Shown here: one piece after another, positions 1 to 12,318 of the stretch
Position numbering within the stretch: the first letter of the stretch is position 1
Layout of the letters: every line of letters begins with the position of its first letter
Assembly (NCBI RefSeq): GCF_003086295.3
Contig: NC_092050.1
Span: forward strand, 153,828,699-153,892,698
Source: Arachis hypogaea
Lineage: Eukaryota; Streptophyta; Magnoliopsida; Fabales; Fabaceae
Length of the DNA stretch: 64,000 nt
Reading direction: 5' to 3'
Position numbers and translations under genes: made by a program
Notes under the pieces: model-generated
The model's input: the letters and a program-made list of their open reading frames with translations, nothing else
What the model was told of the DNA's origin: nothing
Database searches by the model: none

Positions 1-1649
1 GTTGATGCATGCAACACATATACTAAACAGCTAGTTTGTCAAAGGCTTCAATACAGCAACTAATTTCTTAGTGAACTCAATCACTTGTTAAATTCAGCAG
101 GGTCAAATTAAAACCACTAATCAAAACTTCTTTTCCAGATCTTAATTTCACTTCGTTATGATTTTTTGAATAAATAATTTTGAAGGAAACTAAAGCTAAT
201 CCAAACATAGATATTACTAAATTAAACTAATAAAAAAGATGGCCGTGGTTAGATTTCCGGAAACGTGTAAAAATGGATTTCGTACACTGCTAGTGCCCAT
301 TGATATTTCATCAAAGAAACGTTCGCGAGCATTTGGAATAGAGAGTTGAATCCATTTATTTGATCATAAGGGTAGCATGGAGGATATTCGATTCACATAT
401 CCTTATGAAAGAAGAAAATTAGGCTGCATTTCAGAAATGAAGTCCTTCAGGGTCTTTAGATTGTTGCTGTATACTTCTTTTTTTTTAACTTTGTTCATTG
501 GATTCATGGTCTGAAAGTAAAAGTGGTTACTTGGATATAAAGAAACAAACAGGATTGAATTAAAAATTAAGTTATTTTGGGTGTAGAGTGAGAGAGAGAT
601 TCTTTGGTAAACAGAAATGGAAGAAAGTGTTAGTGTTATTGCAGTTATTAGTTTATTATCAATCAGTGACAGAAGAAGACAATAATAATGTCCGTTGAGG
701 GTAGAAAACGCGGTTGTGTTGTTCATAGTAAATGCGAATAATTAGTCTATGTTTTTTCCCTTCTTCCTTAGAAAATTGTATGCAATGCAAGAAGAAAATA
801 TAGTGGGCTTATGTACATTAATGATCATTCTTTTAAGATTTTATACGAACGAGTTCTCAGAACATTATTTCACATCAAATCAATATTCAATATAGGATCA
901 TATTCTCTTTCTTCTCATGTAATCTTATCCTTTTGAGAGTAATAATTAAGAAAATAATAGTTATGCAAGGTGTCCCTTCCTTGAAATTTCTAGGCAAAAA
1001 CTAAGTTACTGCTTTACAATGTTTGTGACTTTCATTTTTTGTTGTTTTATTTTAAAGGAGGATCAGCAAAGTATATTCTCTCTTAATATTAATAAGTTGT
1101 TGTCCATATATATAGAATCTTGAACAGTGAGTTATTGATGATAATGAAAGGCTCTGCAGCTTTTGTAATGTGTCAACGTGTATAGATTGTAAAGTTTTAT
1201 TAGATTGGAACAAGTTGTCTTTTAAAAAAATTGCTAAACATAAAAAGTACTAATCAAAGTTTATTCTTGGTTAAGAATGATTCCTTGTTGGTTGAATAAG
1301 TTTTCTATTGTTACTTTCTTCAATCCTAGTTTTGAAGGAAACCATGTACCTTATTTTACTTCCATCTCCCAATTTCTGTTACTTTTTCTTGATTCCTTTT
1401 TTCTACAAACCAAGAATTGGAGCAATGTGTTCACAACAAGCTTGTGACTTAGTTTTCTATATTCTAATATTCTACGAGGGCAAAAAACATTGACACCTTA
1501 TCAGATGAACTCAATTAATCTGTATAATTAAGTGTGATTAATTAATGAATTTTGGCATTATCACACATTGTCAAAAGAATAATACCTGAAAGTTCACATC
1601 ATATAAGTATGACTACTGTTTATTCACAGAACAAGTTGTTAAGAGTCCC
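1..1649. repeat. TNL 3'-flank repeat, copy 1
   Basis: No gene is supported here. About the first 1.0 kb matches 11137-12000, and the first 300 bases also match about 50905-51200. All these copies lie next to TNL exon debris, so they look like the downstream flank of one ancestral TNL that has been copied repeatedly. The small open frames at 403-726 and 1308-1493 show no domain and are not kept in the other copies. From about 1650 the sequence becomes homologous to TNL exon 3, with no TIR or NB-ARC exon in between, so the relic downstream was joined to another gene's 3' flank. Confidence 0.6.
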
Positions 1650-3995
1650 ACAAACGACACTAAAATGGTCGTTTTTCCAAAGGTCCCAAATATCTTCCAA
1701 ATAGTTTAAGAGTATTGGAATGGAGGAGGTATCCATAGAGATATTTTCCCTCTAATTTTGATCCAGAAAAGCTTTTCATACTCAAGTTGCCTTACATGTC
1801 ACCCAAGTTGGATAGCTTATCCAAGGTAAGCGTACTAAATTCATTTTTATGGTTTTGTATGTTTGCAAATTCACATGATCAGGTTTATTTGGTTTTATTT
1901 TAATTTGTTCATTAATTTGGTTTGTTTGTCTGTTTTTTCTCCAGATGTCGATCACCTTAAAAGTTTTGAATTTTGATTACAGTGATTCTTTGAAAGAGAT
2001 ACTTGATGTGTCTAATCTTCAAAATGTAGAAGAATTTTCTTTTGAAGGATGTAGTAATTTAGTCTCAGTTCACAGTTCAGTTGGTTTTTTACCTAAACTT
2101 AAAATATTGAATGCTAAAAGGTGCCCCAAGCTCAGAAGTTTTCCTCCGGATATTAATTTGACCTCACTGGAAACACTCGGTCTATCTGGATGCTCAAGCC
2201 TTGAGAAATTTCCAGAAATTCCAGAAAAGATGGAAAATCTAGAAGTGCTTGATTTGAGTGACAATGGCATAAAAGATTTGCCATGTTCATTTTGTAACCT
2301 TTCTAGATTGCAGCGTTTGTATTTGAGGGTTAATGAAATGTATAGAATACCAAGTGTCATTGGCATGATGCCACGCCTGTATGCGTGTGATATTGAGTTA
2401 AGAGGAAATAAGGGGAGGGTATCAGGAGAGCAGGAAGAGGGGCTTCATGGAATACTCACTCACTCCCTTCCCTCTTCACATTTGGAAAATCTTTATGTCA
2501 GAAACAGCAATTTGTCATATGACTTTTTTCCCGTAGCTGTTGCATGGTTTCCCAATCTGAAAGTGTTATATCTAAGAGGCAGTAATTTCACAGTCCTTCC
2601 TGAATGCATCCAACAGTTTCGCTTTCTTTATGCTCTCGATGTGGATGATTGCGAGCATCTTCGGGAGATTAGAGGGATTCCACCGAACTTGAAAAGCTTC
2701 TCAGCAGTAAACTGCAAATCATTGAGTCCGAGGTGCACAAGCGTGTTACTCAATCAGGTTTCGTTACTTTTTAATAATTAGCAATGTAGGATCACATCAT
2801 AATTCATATTAAGTTACTAATGTATGCTAAACCACTGCTTCTGCATTACGAATGAATGACAGGAACTGCACCAGGGTAGAAGCACCGAGTTTGCGATGCC
2901 AGGTGGAAGCATTCCAAGGTGGTTTGAGAGGCGCAGCAGTGGAGCTTCTATTTCTTTCTGGTTTCGTGGCACCGAATTCTCTGACAGTGCTTTTTGCTTA
3001 GCAATTCTACTCAAAGATGACATCCCTTCCCCACTTCTAGTATACCCCACTGTGACCATCAATGGCAACCAAGTTGAATATGGATGGCGGAGCAATGTGG
3101 ATCAATTATTTATTTTTAGGATGAACACCAGATGTTATGATTATAAAGCACTACATTTTGAAAGAGGATGGAATCATGTGAAGCTTTCATATGAAGCATG
3201 TAACTATCATGGGGAAGAGGTCCCAAGTGAGTCAATTGCAAAAGAGATTGGAATGCACGTATGGAAGCAAGAGAGTAGTAATATAATGGAAGATATTCGA
3301 TTCACTGATCCTTACAGAAAGAGAAAACGAGATGATGAAGCTCTCAATAGTATTGCACAAGTTATGGAGGGAGAGGGGCAGCGCTGGTGTCTGTCCAAGG
3401 TAAAATTATTCTTAGTCTCAGTGCTGCACTTTTCAGTTGCTCAGTATTATTCTTATCAATGATAATCTTGTGCATAAATAGAACAAAATAACTAAAAGGA
3501 GCACTAGGACTATTCTTGTTTTTGTTCTTGAAGAAAAGATAAGAACACAGACTTCTTGCATGACAGAAATCAGTGATATATGACCATTCACTATGCTTGT
3601 GTACCAGAGATAGATGACCATTCATTCCATTCAATATGGTACTTGGTACTTTGAGAAACAGCTTTATATGATACTATTTACTATATTATATTGAATGATT
3701 CTGAAATTGTAACAAAATGGCTACTGATGAGGTGTGCGCTTTTACCAATTCCATGCTTTTCATAAGAGTAGATTAACAAATATCCAAGCCAACCCTCAAT
3801 TGCAAGCAAGGCAAATATCTAACTCTGTGGGCTGTGGCCCACAGTCAATTTGAATTTATATTATTTTCTTTATGTTAGTAAGGTGTTTGCTTCTTTCATT
3901 TACTCATTGCTTTGTAGACAAGAAATGAAGATGACATCTTGAGTCTGCCAATGCCAAAGAAGGCTTGTTTTCAGTTCAGTTCGGATGCAAGCTAA
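1650..3995 (+). pseudogene. TNL relic A: LRR and C-JID half only, with an extra terminal exon
   Basis: This is the 3' half of a TNL receptor. The pieces are an exon 3 remnant (about 1650-1825), exon 4 with LRRs (1945-2757, 271 codons), exon 5 with C-JID (2863-3399, 179 codons, MPGGSIPRWFERR motif) and exon 6 (3918-3995, 26 codons with a TAA stop). Splice signals are good: CCAAG/GTAAGC, CTCCAG/ATG, AATCAG/GTTTCG, GACAG/GAA, CCAAG/GTAAAA and TTTGTAG/ACA, all phase 0. The TIR and NB-ARC exons are missing and exon 3 has an in-frame TAG at 1736-1738, so a full receptor cannot be made. Exons 4-6 stay open across about 476 codons. The tail differs from B, C and D: it reads DPYRKRKRDDEALNS and continues into exon 6. 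A truncated LRR/C-JID product starting at the exon 4 ATG is conceivable but unproven. Confidence 0.75.
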
Positions 3996-4290
3996 ACTAT
4001 CACTGATGCAGATGCAGAAGCAGAGAAGGATATGGCCCAACTCACAAGAGGGTTAGGAAACCTCCTTTTGGGTGAAGCACTACCTTATGGGAATAAGTGG
4101 GGTAAAGCACTGTAGGAATAGGATGTAGAAGAGTTTAGGAAGAGAATCGTTTGTAATTGGGGAGTTTTCCCGAGACTTGAAGACAGGGAATTACCATTGT
4201 TCCATTGTCAATTTCCTTGATCTATAATATTCATAGATCCCTTTCTGTAATTCTGATTGCTGTTCCATGCATTATTCTTAAATTTACCCT
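3996..4290. other. 3' flank of TNL relic A
   Basis: Sequence after the exon 6 stop of relic A, with no open frame of note. The preceding 90 bases match 10848-10937, so this belongs to the copied TNL 3' region. It includes short pyrimidine-rich and AT-rich stretches that could hold the old polyadenylation site, but no single signal stands out. Confidence 0.4.
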
Positions 4291-4690
4291 TAAATATACA
4301 CACACAAAATACATATTTTAAAAATTTTTAATTTTACTGTTGTAGATCTTATTGAAAAACTGTATACACTAAGGGAAGAAGAATAAGTAGATATCAAAGA
4401 AAAATTCACAAAAAAATACAAAAAAATAAAATTTCCGTACTACAACATAAAATATTATTAACATGTATTTTTATTTTATGCTATTTAAATTATTCTTATT
4501 AAAAAAAGCTTATTTAATATATTATATATACACACAAAATAAATATTCTAAATATTTTTATTCTTATTATTATAGATGTTATTAAAAAACTGTATACACT
4601 AAGAGAAGAAGAATAAGTAGGTGTAAAAAAAAATCTACAAAAAATACAAAAAATAACATTTTTATACTACAACATAAAAAAATATTACAG
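4290..4690. repeat. Tandem duplication of about 230 bp, AT-rich
   Basis: A block beginning TATACACACACAAAATA near 4296 recurs near 4526 at a spacing of about 230 bases. The shared parts include CTGTATACACTAAG, GAAGAAGAATAAGTAG and a TACTACAACATAAAA tail. The copies have diverged by substitutions and small indels. Nothing in it looks coding. It sits just upstream of an RPA-like relic and a Helitron-like 3' end, so it may belong to that element. Confidence 0.5.
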
Positions 4691-4799
4691 ATTCAAATTA
4701 TAAAAAATTTCGTCAAATTCTATCACATTATACCTATCATAAAAAAATTCATGAAATTATAAATTACTAACTCAACAATCATTATAAATTCAAAATTAA

Positions 4800-5100
4800 A
4801 TCAAAGATTTTAGATCAAAGTGCTACAAAAATTTTTGTGTTATTTGATAGAGAAGCAAAAAAATTATTAGGCATAATTACTTTAAATTCAATTACCTTTT
4901 AAGATAGTAATGACACTCAAGTATCATTCCAATTGAAAAATTTATAGACCTTTACACGGATATTTGAAGCCAAAGTAAATAATTTTAAAATATTTGTCCC
5001 AACAAAAAAATACCGAAACTCAACTTCTATTACAACAAATAATACAGGCAATACAACAAAATTTTCATTTATTCAAACAATCCCGTTAGGAAATCAAGAG
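4800..5100 (+). pseudogene. RPA-like (replication protein A large subunit) relic
   Basis: A reading frame from about 4814 gives DQSATKIFVLFDREAKKLLG, which resembles the C-terminal OB-fold region of plant RPA1-like proteins, where a TFVLFDR..LLG pattern is common. The frame stops soon after, and no longer frame continues the homology. RPA-like genes are often carried by plant Helitrons, and a Helitron-like 3' terminus lies 1.4 kb downstream, so this is probably a decayed Helitron passenger. The match is from memory of the family pattern and has not been aligned. Confidence 0.4.
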
Positions 5101-5143
5101 GGGTCTAGTTAACAATAAGTTAACAAATATTTTTGAATTATAT

Positions 5144-6464
5144 TCTATACTAATTAATAACATTAATTGTCATTAATTAGTGGTTATTTAATTTTTTTAA
5201 AAGATACAAAATTAATAATTATTAATTGCATCTTCTTACTCTAATTCACCTTTTACCATTTATTACGCAAACACTAATTTCTCTTTCCAAATAAAAACTT
5301 CGAAACTTCAAAAAACAAAAAGCACCAAAACATAAGATAAAGAATCATCCAAATCTTAAGAAAAAAAACATACAAAACATAGGAAAAAGAATCATCCAAA
5401 TCCAAAAAAAAAATACAAAACATAGGAAAAAGAATCCTCCAAAACTAATAAAAAGTATCATCCAAAATGTAGAAAAAAGAAACAAAAAAACTAGTTAAAA
5501 AAATCATTCAAAACCAAAAAGGAGGAAGAGAAGAAGAGCCGCAGGGTGGCCGGCGACGACGTCTTGGACGGCGTTGCATGGATAGTGGGGGACTCGCAGT
5601 AGCGTGTTGCGATGAGTGGAGGAGTCGCCATGGATCAGAGTAGTTAATCGCGTGTCGCGAATGGGGACCTGGTGGTGGATGCGTCGTGACGGATGGAGAG
5701 TCGTGGGATGCGAGTGGTGAGCGATGGGGAGTCGCAATGGGATGTGAGGAGGGTGAAGTAGAAGTGCGATGGTGGTTGTCTTTCCTGCGTGAACGACAGA
5801 TGAGGTGGCGAAGAAGGATGCAAGGACGACCGGTGATGGCGCGCGAGGACGGTGCTATGGCGACGCTAGCGGCGCGAGGACGAAACCGCGGCGACGTGGG
5901 GCATTGGGAAGAGGAATTAGGATTTGTGGTTTTGTGCGGTGAATGGTGAGTGGAAGTGAAAATAAATTAGGGTAAGTTTTGATTCAAAAATGCCATTAAT
6001 GTCAATTAATCAAATTTTGAATTTAAAAAAATAATTTAAAATTAATCATTATTAATTGAATTGTTCAATTCTTGACTAGTGGACACTTGGCTCCCTATAC
6101 TTTTTCTTATTCAAAATATCATTTATATTGCTCATTTATATTCTTCATTGATTATAAGAACCAACTTCACCAACTCTAATATCATCAGACCTAAATGACA
6201 TACAAATCAAGAGATCAAAGAGACAGAAAAGTAAACGAATCTAAAACACGTCTTCAAATGAAGAACATATATACAAAGATGGAATAAAAAAAAACATAAT
6301 AAATTAAAAAATATATACAAATCAGCAATTCAAAAAAAATATATTAAATTTAATATTAATTTGTATATATTTTAATTAATTTCTAAACAATATAATACAT
6401 TTTAAAATATACAATATACTATTATTAATTTACTATCTCGCCCATTGCGCGGGTCTCACTCTAG
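5144..6464 (+). mobile_element. Putative non-autonomous Helitron (5' end uncertain)
   Basis: The right end has Helitron hallmarks: a short hairpin CCCATTGCGCGGG at 6441-6453, then TCTCACT and CTAG (CTRR terminus) at 6461-6464, followed by T. A possible left end is TCTATACTAATTAATA at 5144, but the element could start further left and include the RPA-like relic at 4800-5100. The middle (about 5515-5950) is GC-rich, unlike its surroundings, and could be a captured gene piece; its short open frames match nothing I recognise. Sequence near 6240-6420 recurs at about 32490-32770, so this is a repeated family. No helicase is visible. Confidence 0.45.
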
Positions 6465-6526
6465 TTTAATATAATAAGTGTTTAATTATAGATGTTGTAT
6501 ACATCAAATTCTTGATATTAAGTTAA

Positions 6527-8155
6527 GGGAGCCACTCGGATAAAGACGTTTAAAACGTCTTTTTTTAAAGATGTTTTTTAATAATTAAAATTCAATACAT
6601 ATAACTGATTAAAACCGTGTTATTTTTGTCAAAATTAGATCAGACAAATTAATTTAGCGAAAAAATCGATGAACTAAATCTTGAACCAATCTAAATTAAT
6701 AATTTTTTTTATAGAAAATGGCTACAATACCCTTATTATAGAAAATGACAAAATACTCTTATTATATATATATATATTGAAAATCCTAAATCTTAACCCT
6801 TCTCATAGAGTTAAGATTCAAAATTTATATATATATATATATATATATATGAGTATTTTAATTATTTTCTATAATAGAGGTATTGTAGTCATTTTTTATA
6901 AAAAAAATATATATTAATTTAGACCGATTTAAAATTTGGTTCATCGATTTTTTGGTCAAATCAGTTTGTTTGATCTAATTATGACAAAAATAATACGGTT
7001 TAATCGATTACATATGTTAAATTTTAGGTGAGTTCTACCCAACCCCCTCTAAAATAACATATAAATTACCCTTTATGACATGGCTCATTTTAATTAGATG
7101 TTTAGTTTTAGTTTGAGTTAATTTAATCTAATAAGAGTTAACATCTTAACTAAAATAGGACTATTTTGTAATTACATATTTTTCAAGATGGGTAATTATA
7201 TCATTTTTGTAAATACTTGTTCATTCACATTCATCTCATTTATTTTCAACTTCAAAATTTGCACTATTTTCTTGTCTAAATTATCTCTCTAGCTACCCAT
7301 AAATCAAATCTTAAGTCTTGACAAAGCTAAAATCCAAACTCTTAATGGCAGTTGAAAATATAAGAAATTGGATACTCTCTTAAACTAAGAGAAATATGTA
7401 AAGATAGTATAATCAACAAAAGTCCAAATTAGCCATAAAAAATTGTTGTGCCAGATTGACAAGACTAAGCTAACCTTCTTTAGTCGAAATTGCACAATAA
7501 CTATTATGATAGGAGTAACAAATAGTGTTATGCAACCATGGCTAGAGTAAATCTGCACCAAAAATAAATGCAAGAGAATTCTGAGGGAATCGCCAAAACT
7601 TTTCCGAACTTCCATCTAACAAATTTAAGAATGTACATCAATACGTGAAATTGCAGCCTCGTCGTTAAGGGATGAGAGAAGGCAGAAACAGAGACCGAGT
7701 GAGAGGGAAGGATAGCTAAGGACGGCGGCGCTGGTTGTGACGACAGCAATGACAATGCTTTGGAGGTCGGCGATGGCACGACAGACAGAGAGAACAGGAC
7801 ACCTAATGAGGCGGTTATGCTTAGGTGGCACGACGACGGTGACAGAATGGAGGAAGAGCAACAGGCCGTAAGCCATTATCAAAAATTAGGGTTCATTCTC
7901 TGGAAGCATGATTTGTGGAAGAAGCAAAATTCAATTTTTAATATTTTAATAAATTATATAATTACCCATTTTAAAAAATAATTTAATTACAAAATAATTT
8001 AACCGTAGTTAACATAACAACCAATTAAAGACTGACTTGTCATAGAAGGTAATTTACATGTTATTATAAAAAAGGTAGAGTAGAATTTACCTAAAATTTA
8101 GTGTTTAGAAAACATCTTTAAAAAAAGACATTTTAGGCGTCTTTATCCGACTCTC
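6527..8155. mobile_element. Long-TIR DNA transposon, MULE-like, non-autonomous
   Basis: The ends are inverted copies: left CACTCGGATAAAGACG then CGTCTTTTTTTAAAGATG, right the reverse complement of the same (ending TTTATCCGACTCTC). The TIR similarity continues inward for about 250 bases, including the AAATTTTAGG block, once a nested MITE at 6597-7017 is removed. Possible 9-base target duplications are TTAAGTTAA (6518-6526) and ATAAATTAA (8156-8164), matching at 7 of 9. No transposase frame is present. A GC-rich stretch at about 7640-7870 contrasts with the AT-rich ends, as in Pack-MULEs that carry host DNA; I do not recognise the source. The same terminal motif bounds the element at 12058-16294. 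Confidence 0.55.
6597..7017. mobile_element. Palindromic MITE nested in the left TIR
   Basis: The left arm (about 6597-6720) and right arm (about 6900-7017) are inverted copies over roughly 115 bases, sharing GTTATTTTTGTCA, TTAGATCA and AAAATCGATGAAC. The centre carries (TA)n runs near 6764-6776 and 6826-6850. It interrupts the left TIR of the surrounding long-TIR element, so it is the younger insertion. It has no coding capacity. Confidence 0.55.
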
Positions 8156-8262
8156 ATAAATTAAATAAGGTTTGTATTATTATAGTTTAGCGTACGTGAA
8201 ACTATATACGTTAAGTTATTAATGTTGGATCAGTGTGTTGATAATAATGTATGCTGAACTAC

Positions 8263-9826
8263 TGGTGCAGAACTTATAACCCACAAACTAACTGGCAAGT
8301 GCACCGGATCGTACCAAGTAATATCTCGGGTGAGTGAGGGTCGATCCCACGAGAATTGATGGACTAAGCAACAATGGTTGATTAATTTACTTTGTTAGGC
8401 AAGCAGAAAATGGTGTTTGAAGGTTCAAAAGCATTAGCAGTAAGTTTAGAATAATAGAAAGCAAGCAGTAAATTGGTCAGTTAAGGCTTCAGAGTTATCT
8501 ATTTTCCGAATTGACTTTTCTTACTAACTATTTTAATCATGCAAGATTTAATTCATGGCAAACTATATGTGACTAAACCCTAATTCCTTAGACCTTTGTA
8601 GTCTCCTCTAACATTCATCAACCGCCAATTCCTTGGTCACTTAATTCCAATTAGAGGGTGAAGTACAATTCTAGTTTATATGCCACAAAAATCCTATTTA
8701 CCAAAATATAAGAGGATTATATGTCACATGTCCCGTTAAATCCATATAATTAGAAATTTAGGAGAATTTGTTTTCAAACTGTTGTTCAAGTAAAGAGCTT
8801 TTCCAAGTTATACAAGAATTCAATTAGAACCAAGGTCATACTTCCGTTCCACCCAGATTCATAAAATAAAGAACGAAAACAATTCTTGAATTATAAATCA
8901 GTATATGAATTAAAATAGAAAAATAATAGTATCAATCCATACAATAGACAGAGCTCCTAACCTTAACAGTAGAGGTTTAGTTGCTCATAGTTCAAAGAGA
9001 AAACTAGAATTCGTAAAAACTGTAAAGTGCCTAATGAGGTCCAAGAGAGGACAAGAGAAGAGTCTGCAGGGCTACTTCTTTTTCCCTTTTATATCTAATA
9101 CTAATTAATGTAAAATATATTTCCTAAAACTAAAATAATATCTTTTTCTATTTTAAAATAAAATATAAATTAAATCAAAATTAATTTAGCTTCCTGGGTA
9201 GCTTTATACTTTAGCCTGGGGACCACTTGAGATGTTGAGGTCCACGCTGAACTTGGAATTTTCCAAGTTCAGCGTGGAGTGAGTGCAGTACGTCTTGTTT
9301 GTTTCCTTTTGAGTCCACGCTGAACTTGGATTATCCCAAGTTCAGCGTGGAAGCATGCGTACCTCTCCCTTTGTAATTTAGACTCCACGTTGAGCTTGGA
9401 AATTCCCAAGTTCAGCATGGAGGAGGCCGAATTGAACTTTTTGTGTGCGTTGGACTCCACGCTGAACTTAAGAAAGCTCAAGTTCAGCATAGAAGAGATA
9501 GAGTGAAATGGAAGAAAAGAGTATACTATTATATATCGTTGGAAGTTAGCTTTCCAATACCGCTGGAATCACGTCAATTGGACCTCTGTAACTCAAGTTA
9601 TTTTTGTTTGAGTGCAAGGAGATCAGGGTTGATAGCATCATTTGCTTTCTTTCTTTTCTGCTACAAAACTCCGTCAAATCCATCCGAATACTATCTGAAA
9701 TAAACAGAAATTGCAAATAACTCAAAGTAGCATTCATGGTGGCTAAAAGATATTTAAATCTTGATTAAACTCCACAATTTGAATGCAAATTTATTAGGAA
9801 AAGATAGAGAAGATGCTCACGCATCA
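8263..9826. mobile_element. Solo LTR (1564 bp) with 5-bp target duplication
   Basis: The segment begins TGGTGCAGAAC and ends ACGCATCA, giving TG...CA termini, and is flanked by the direct repeat ACTAC at 8258-8262 and 9827-9831. Removing it and one ACTAC restores the intron 4 sequence seen in the intact TNLs. No second LTR, primer-binding site or gag-pol frame is nearby, so this is a solo LTR left by LTR-LTR recombination. It contains four spaced palindromes near its right end (9241-9492). The superfamily cannot be told from the LTR alone. Confidence 0.8.
9241..9492. repeat. Four 38-nt palindromes at about 72-bp spacing
   Basis: Palindromes lie at 9241-9278 (18-bp arms, perfect, 2-nt centre), 9314-9351 (16-bp arms, perfect), 9384-9421 (two mismatches) and about 9456-9492 (several mismatches). 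Each arm carries TCCACGCTGAACTTGG or a variant. Start-to-start spacing is 73, 70 and 72 bases, while the sequence between them is not conserved. All four lie inside the solo LTR. As RNA each would fold into a strong hairpin. Confidence 0.85.
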
Positions 9827-10560
9827 ACTACTGCTTCTGCATTATCAATGATTGACAGGAAGTGCATGAGGGTGGATGCACCGAGTTTGTGATGCCAGTT
9901 GAAAGGATTCCAAGGTGGTTTGAGAATCTATTTCTTTTTGGTTTCTTGGGATTGAATTCCTTTATTATGCTCTTTGCTTTGCAATTCTACTCAAGGATGA
10001 CCTCCCTTCCCCAATTAGAGTAGCGCCCATCCTGACCGTCAATGGCAACCATGTTTCCTGTGGAATGAGGTATACCACAATGGATGGTTCAATAGCATCC
10101 ACACAGCTATGTCAAAGGGTAATTAGTTACTATCTCTGTGTTGTGCTATATCATTGCTACTGATTTTAGTTATTGCTCCATTTTATTTTCATCAATAATA
10201 TTCTGTAATTGTGAATTCTGTACTATTAGTTTGAGACATATTTCTAATTTTTACCTTGTACAAAGCATGTAAAATGAAGTAAAGAATTCATAGATGAAAT
10301 TTTTCTGAATAAAGTGACACAAAACACACATATTATCTCACATAAATCAATTACATGACCAATTTAGCTAGATTCTCATTTTTAAACAGAAAAGCACGTA
10401 TTTAGGCAAAAGAGTAGTATCATGCAAGATATTCAATTCACTGATCCTTACAAAATGACACAACTAATTATGATGATAATGATGGTGTCAATAGTATTGT
10501 CATGTAATATAAGAATAATAATAATAATAGATGAATTAATGACAAAGCAACACAAATAGT

Positions 10561-12057
10561 TATGCAAATTGCAAGGTAGAGGCAGAGACACCCTTCCTTG
10601 AAATTTCAAGGAAAGAACAGAACATATTTAGACCTGATTTTCATGAGTTCATATTTTACTATGTCACTGCTTTACAAAATTCTTTATTTTTTTTTTCCAT
10701 TTTTTTCTTTTATATAGAGTAGAGGGCCCTTGGCCATGTCACTTTCATATGGCAGAGGATGGTCACCGTGGCCCAGTCACTTTGAATCTTTATTCTTTGC
10801 TTCATGTTATTAAAGTGTTTGCTTCTTTCATTTACGCATTGCTTTGTAGACAACAAAATAATATGACATGAGGCTGTAAGTGCCAGAGGAGCCTGATTTT
10901 CAGTTCAATTCAGATGCTAGCAAAACTATCACATGATGATATGTTGATTATTATAGACGATTTCCCTTCTTTTTTTTGTTGTGTACCTTTTGTGAATTCT
11001 ATATGCTAATTTAAGACAAGAATTCATAGGTATTACTTTTTCTGAGATTTATGCTCCTCACGGCACTAGACATTTTGATATCATTATTGTTGATTTTTAT
11101 GAAGCAAGAACAACTCCAAGCCAATCATAAACTCTGGTTGATGCAGGCGATACATATAATAAACAGCTACTTTGTCAAAGGCTTCAATACAGCAACTAAT
11201 TTCTTAATGAACTCAATCACTTGTTAAATTCAGCAGGGAAAATTAAAATCGCTAATCAAAAGTCCTTTTTCATATCTTAGATATACTTTGTTATGCTTTT
11301 TTAATAAACAATTTTGAAGGAAACTAAAGCTAATCCCAAAATAGATATTACAAAATTAAATTAATAAAAAAGATAGCTGTAGATAGATTTCTGGAAACAT
11401 GTACAAATGGATTTCATATACAGCAAGTGACCATTACCATTTTTATCAAAGAAAAGTTCACGAGCCATTTTGCAATAGAAAGCTGAATCCATTTATTTTA
11501 TCAAAAGTGTAGCCTGGAGGATATTCAATTCACCTATCCTTATAAAAGAAGAAAATTGGACTGCATTTCAGAAATGAAGTTTTTCTGAGTCTTTAGAATG
11601 TTGCTGTATACTTTGCTCATTGGATTCAAGGTGTGAAAGTAAAATTGATTACTTAAAAATTTGTATGCTATGCAAAAAGAAAATATGGTGGGACCGTATA
11701 TATAATCACTCTTCTAAGATTTGATGTGAACGAATTCTCAGAACAAAAGCATATATATCATTTTACATCAAATCAATATAATTAGTCTGTGTTTTCCCCC
11801 TCCTTTCTTAGAAATTTATATGCAATGCTAAGAAGAATGCACATACATCATTTTACGTCAAATCAATATCAATATAAGATCATCATGCTCCTAATTTTGT
11901 TCTCCTTCTTCGCATGTATAGTTAAGAAAATAATAGTTACGGAAAGTGGCCTTCCTTGAAATTTCGAGGCTAACACTAAGTTGGTGCTAAATATAATGTT
12001 TGTGACTTTCATTTTTTTTATGGATAAAGTAAAGGACCCTAAGCCTTCCTTTTTTAT
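10561..12057. repeat. TNL 3'-flank repeat, copy 2
   Basis: No gene is supported. The stretch 10710-10940 matches the region around exon 6 of relic A, with a degraded version of that exon near 10848-10920. The stretch 11137-12000 matches the first kilobase of the window. It marks the downstream flank of the C-JID relic at 9859. Confidence 0.6.
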
Positions 12058-12315
12058 GGAGGCCACTCAGATAAACACGCCTAAAACGTCTTTTTTTAAA
12101 GATGTCTTTATGTTGTGTTTTAATTGGTTTTGGTATAATTTATTCGGTGTTCCTCATCACATATTATTAAATTCCTCAAAAGATTTTCTTTCCAAAAACA
12201 ATAAAAAACATTTAATTTGGACTAAAACAAAAAAGGTAATAGATTAACTATTAGATTTTTTTTTAAAAGATTATTTACATAAAAAAATATATCACATTCA
12301 TCAATAAATAAATAA

Positions 12316-12318
<3 letters not shown>

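Larger units (their letters stand above)
8217..10560 (+). pseudogene. TNL last-exon (C-JID) relic, split by a solo LTR
   Basis: Homology to the intron 4/exon 5 region of the TNLs starts near 8217 (AATAATGTATGCTGAACTAC), is broken at 8263-9826 by a solo LTR, and resumes with the acceptor GATTGACAG and exon 5 from 9859. The exon opens with the C-JID pattern (PRWFE) but has an internal deletion after it (ARG-SER-rich part lost) and similarity fades near 10078. A further piece around 10425-10500 matches the DIRFTDPYKMTQL end of exon 5 with a damaged continuation. TIR, NB-ARC and LRR exons are absent. It cannot encode a receptor. Confidence 0.65.

Noticed and set aside
403..726. 107-codon minus-strand frame
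   Set aside because: Not preserved in the matching flank copy at 11540-11660, and no domain.
9241..9492. Regularly spaced repeats that resemble a CRISPR array
   Set aside because: The repeats are palindromes inside a plant LTR, the copies drift and there are no cas genes; this is eukaryotic nuclear DNA.
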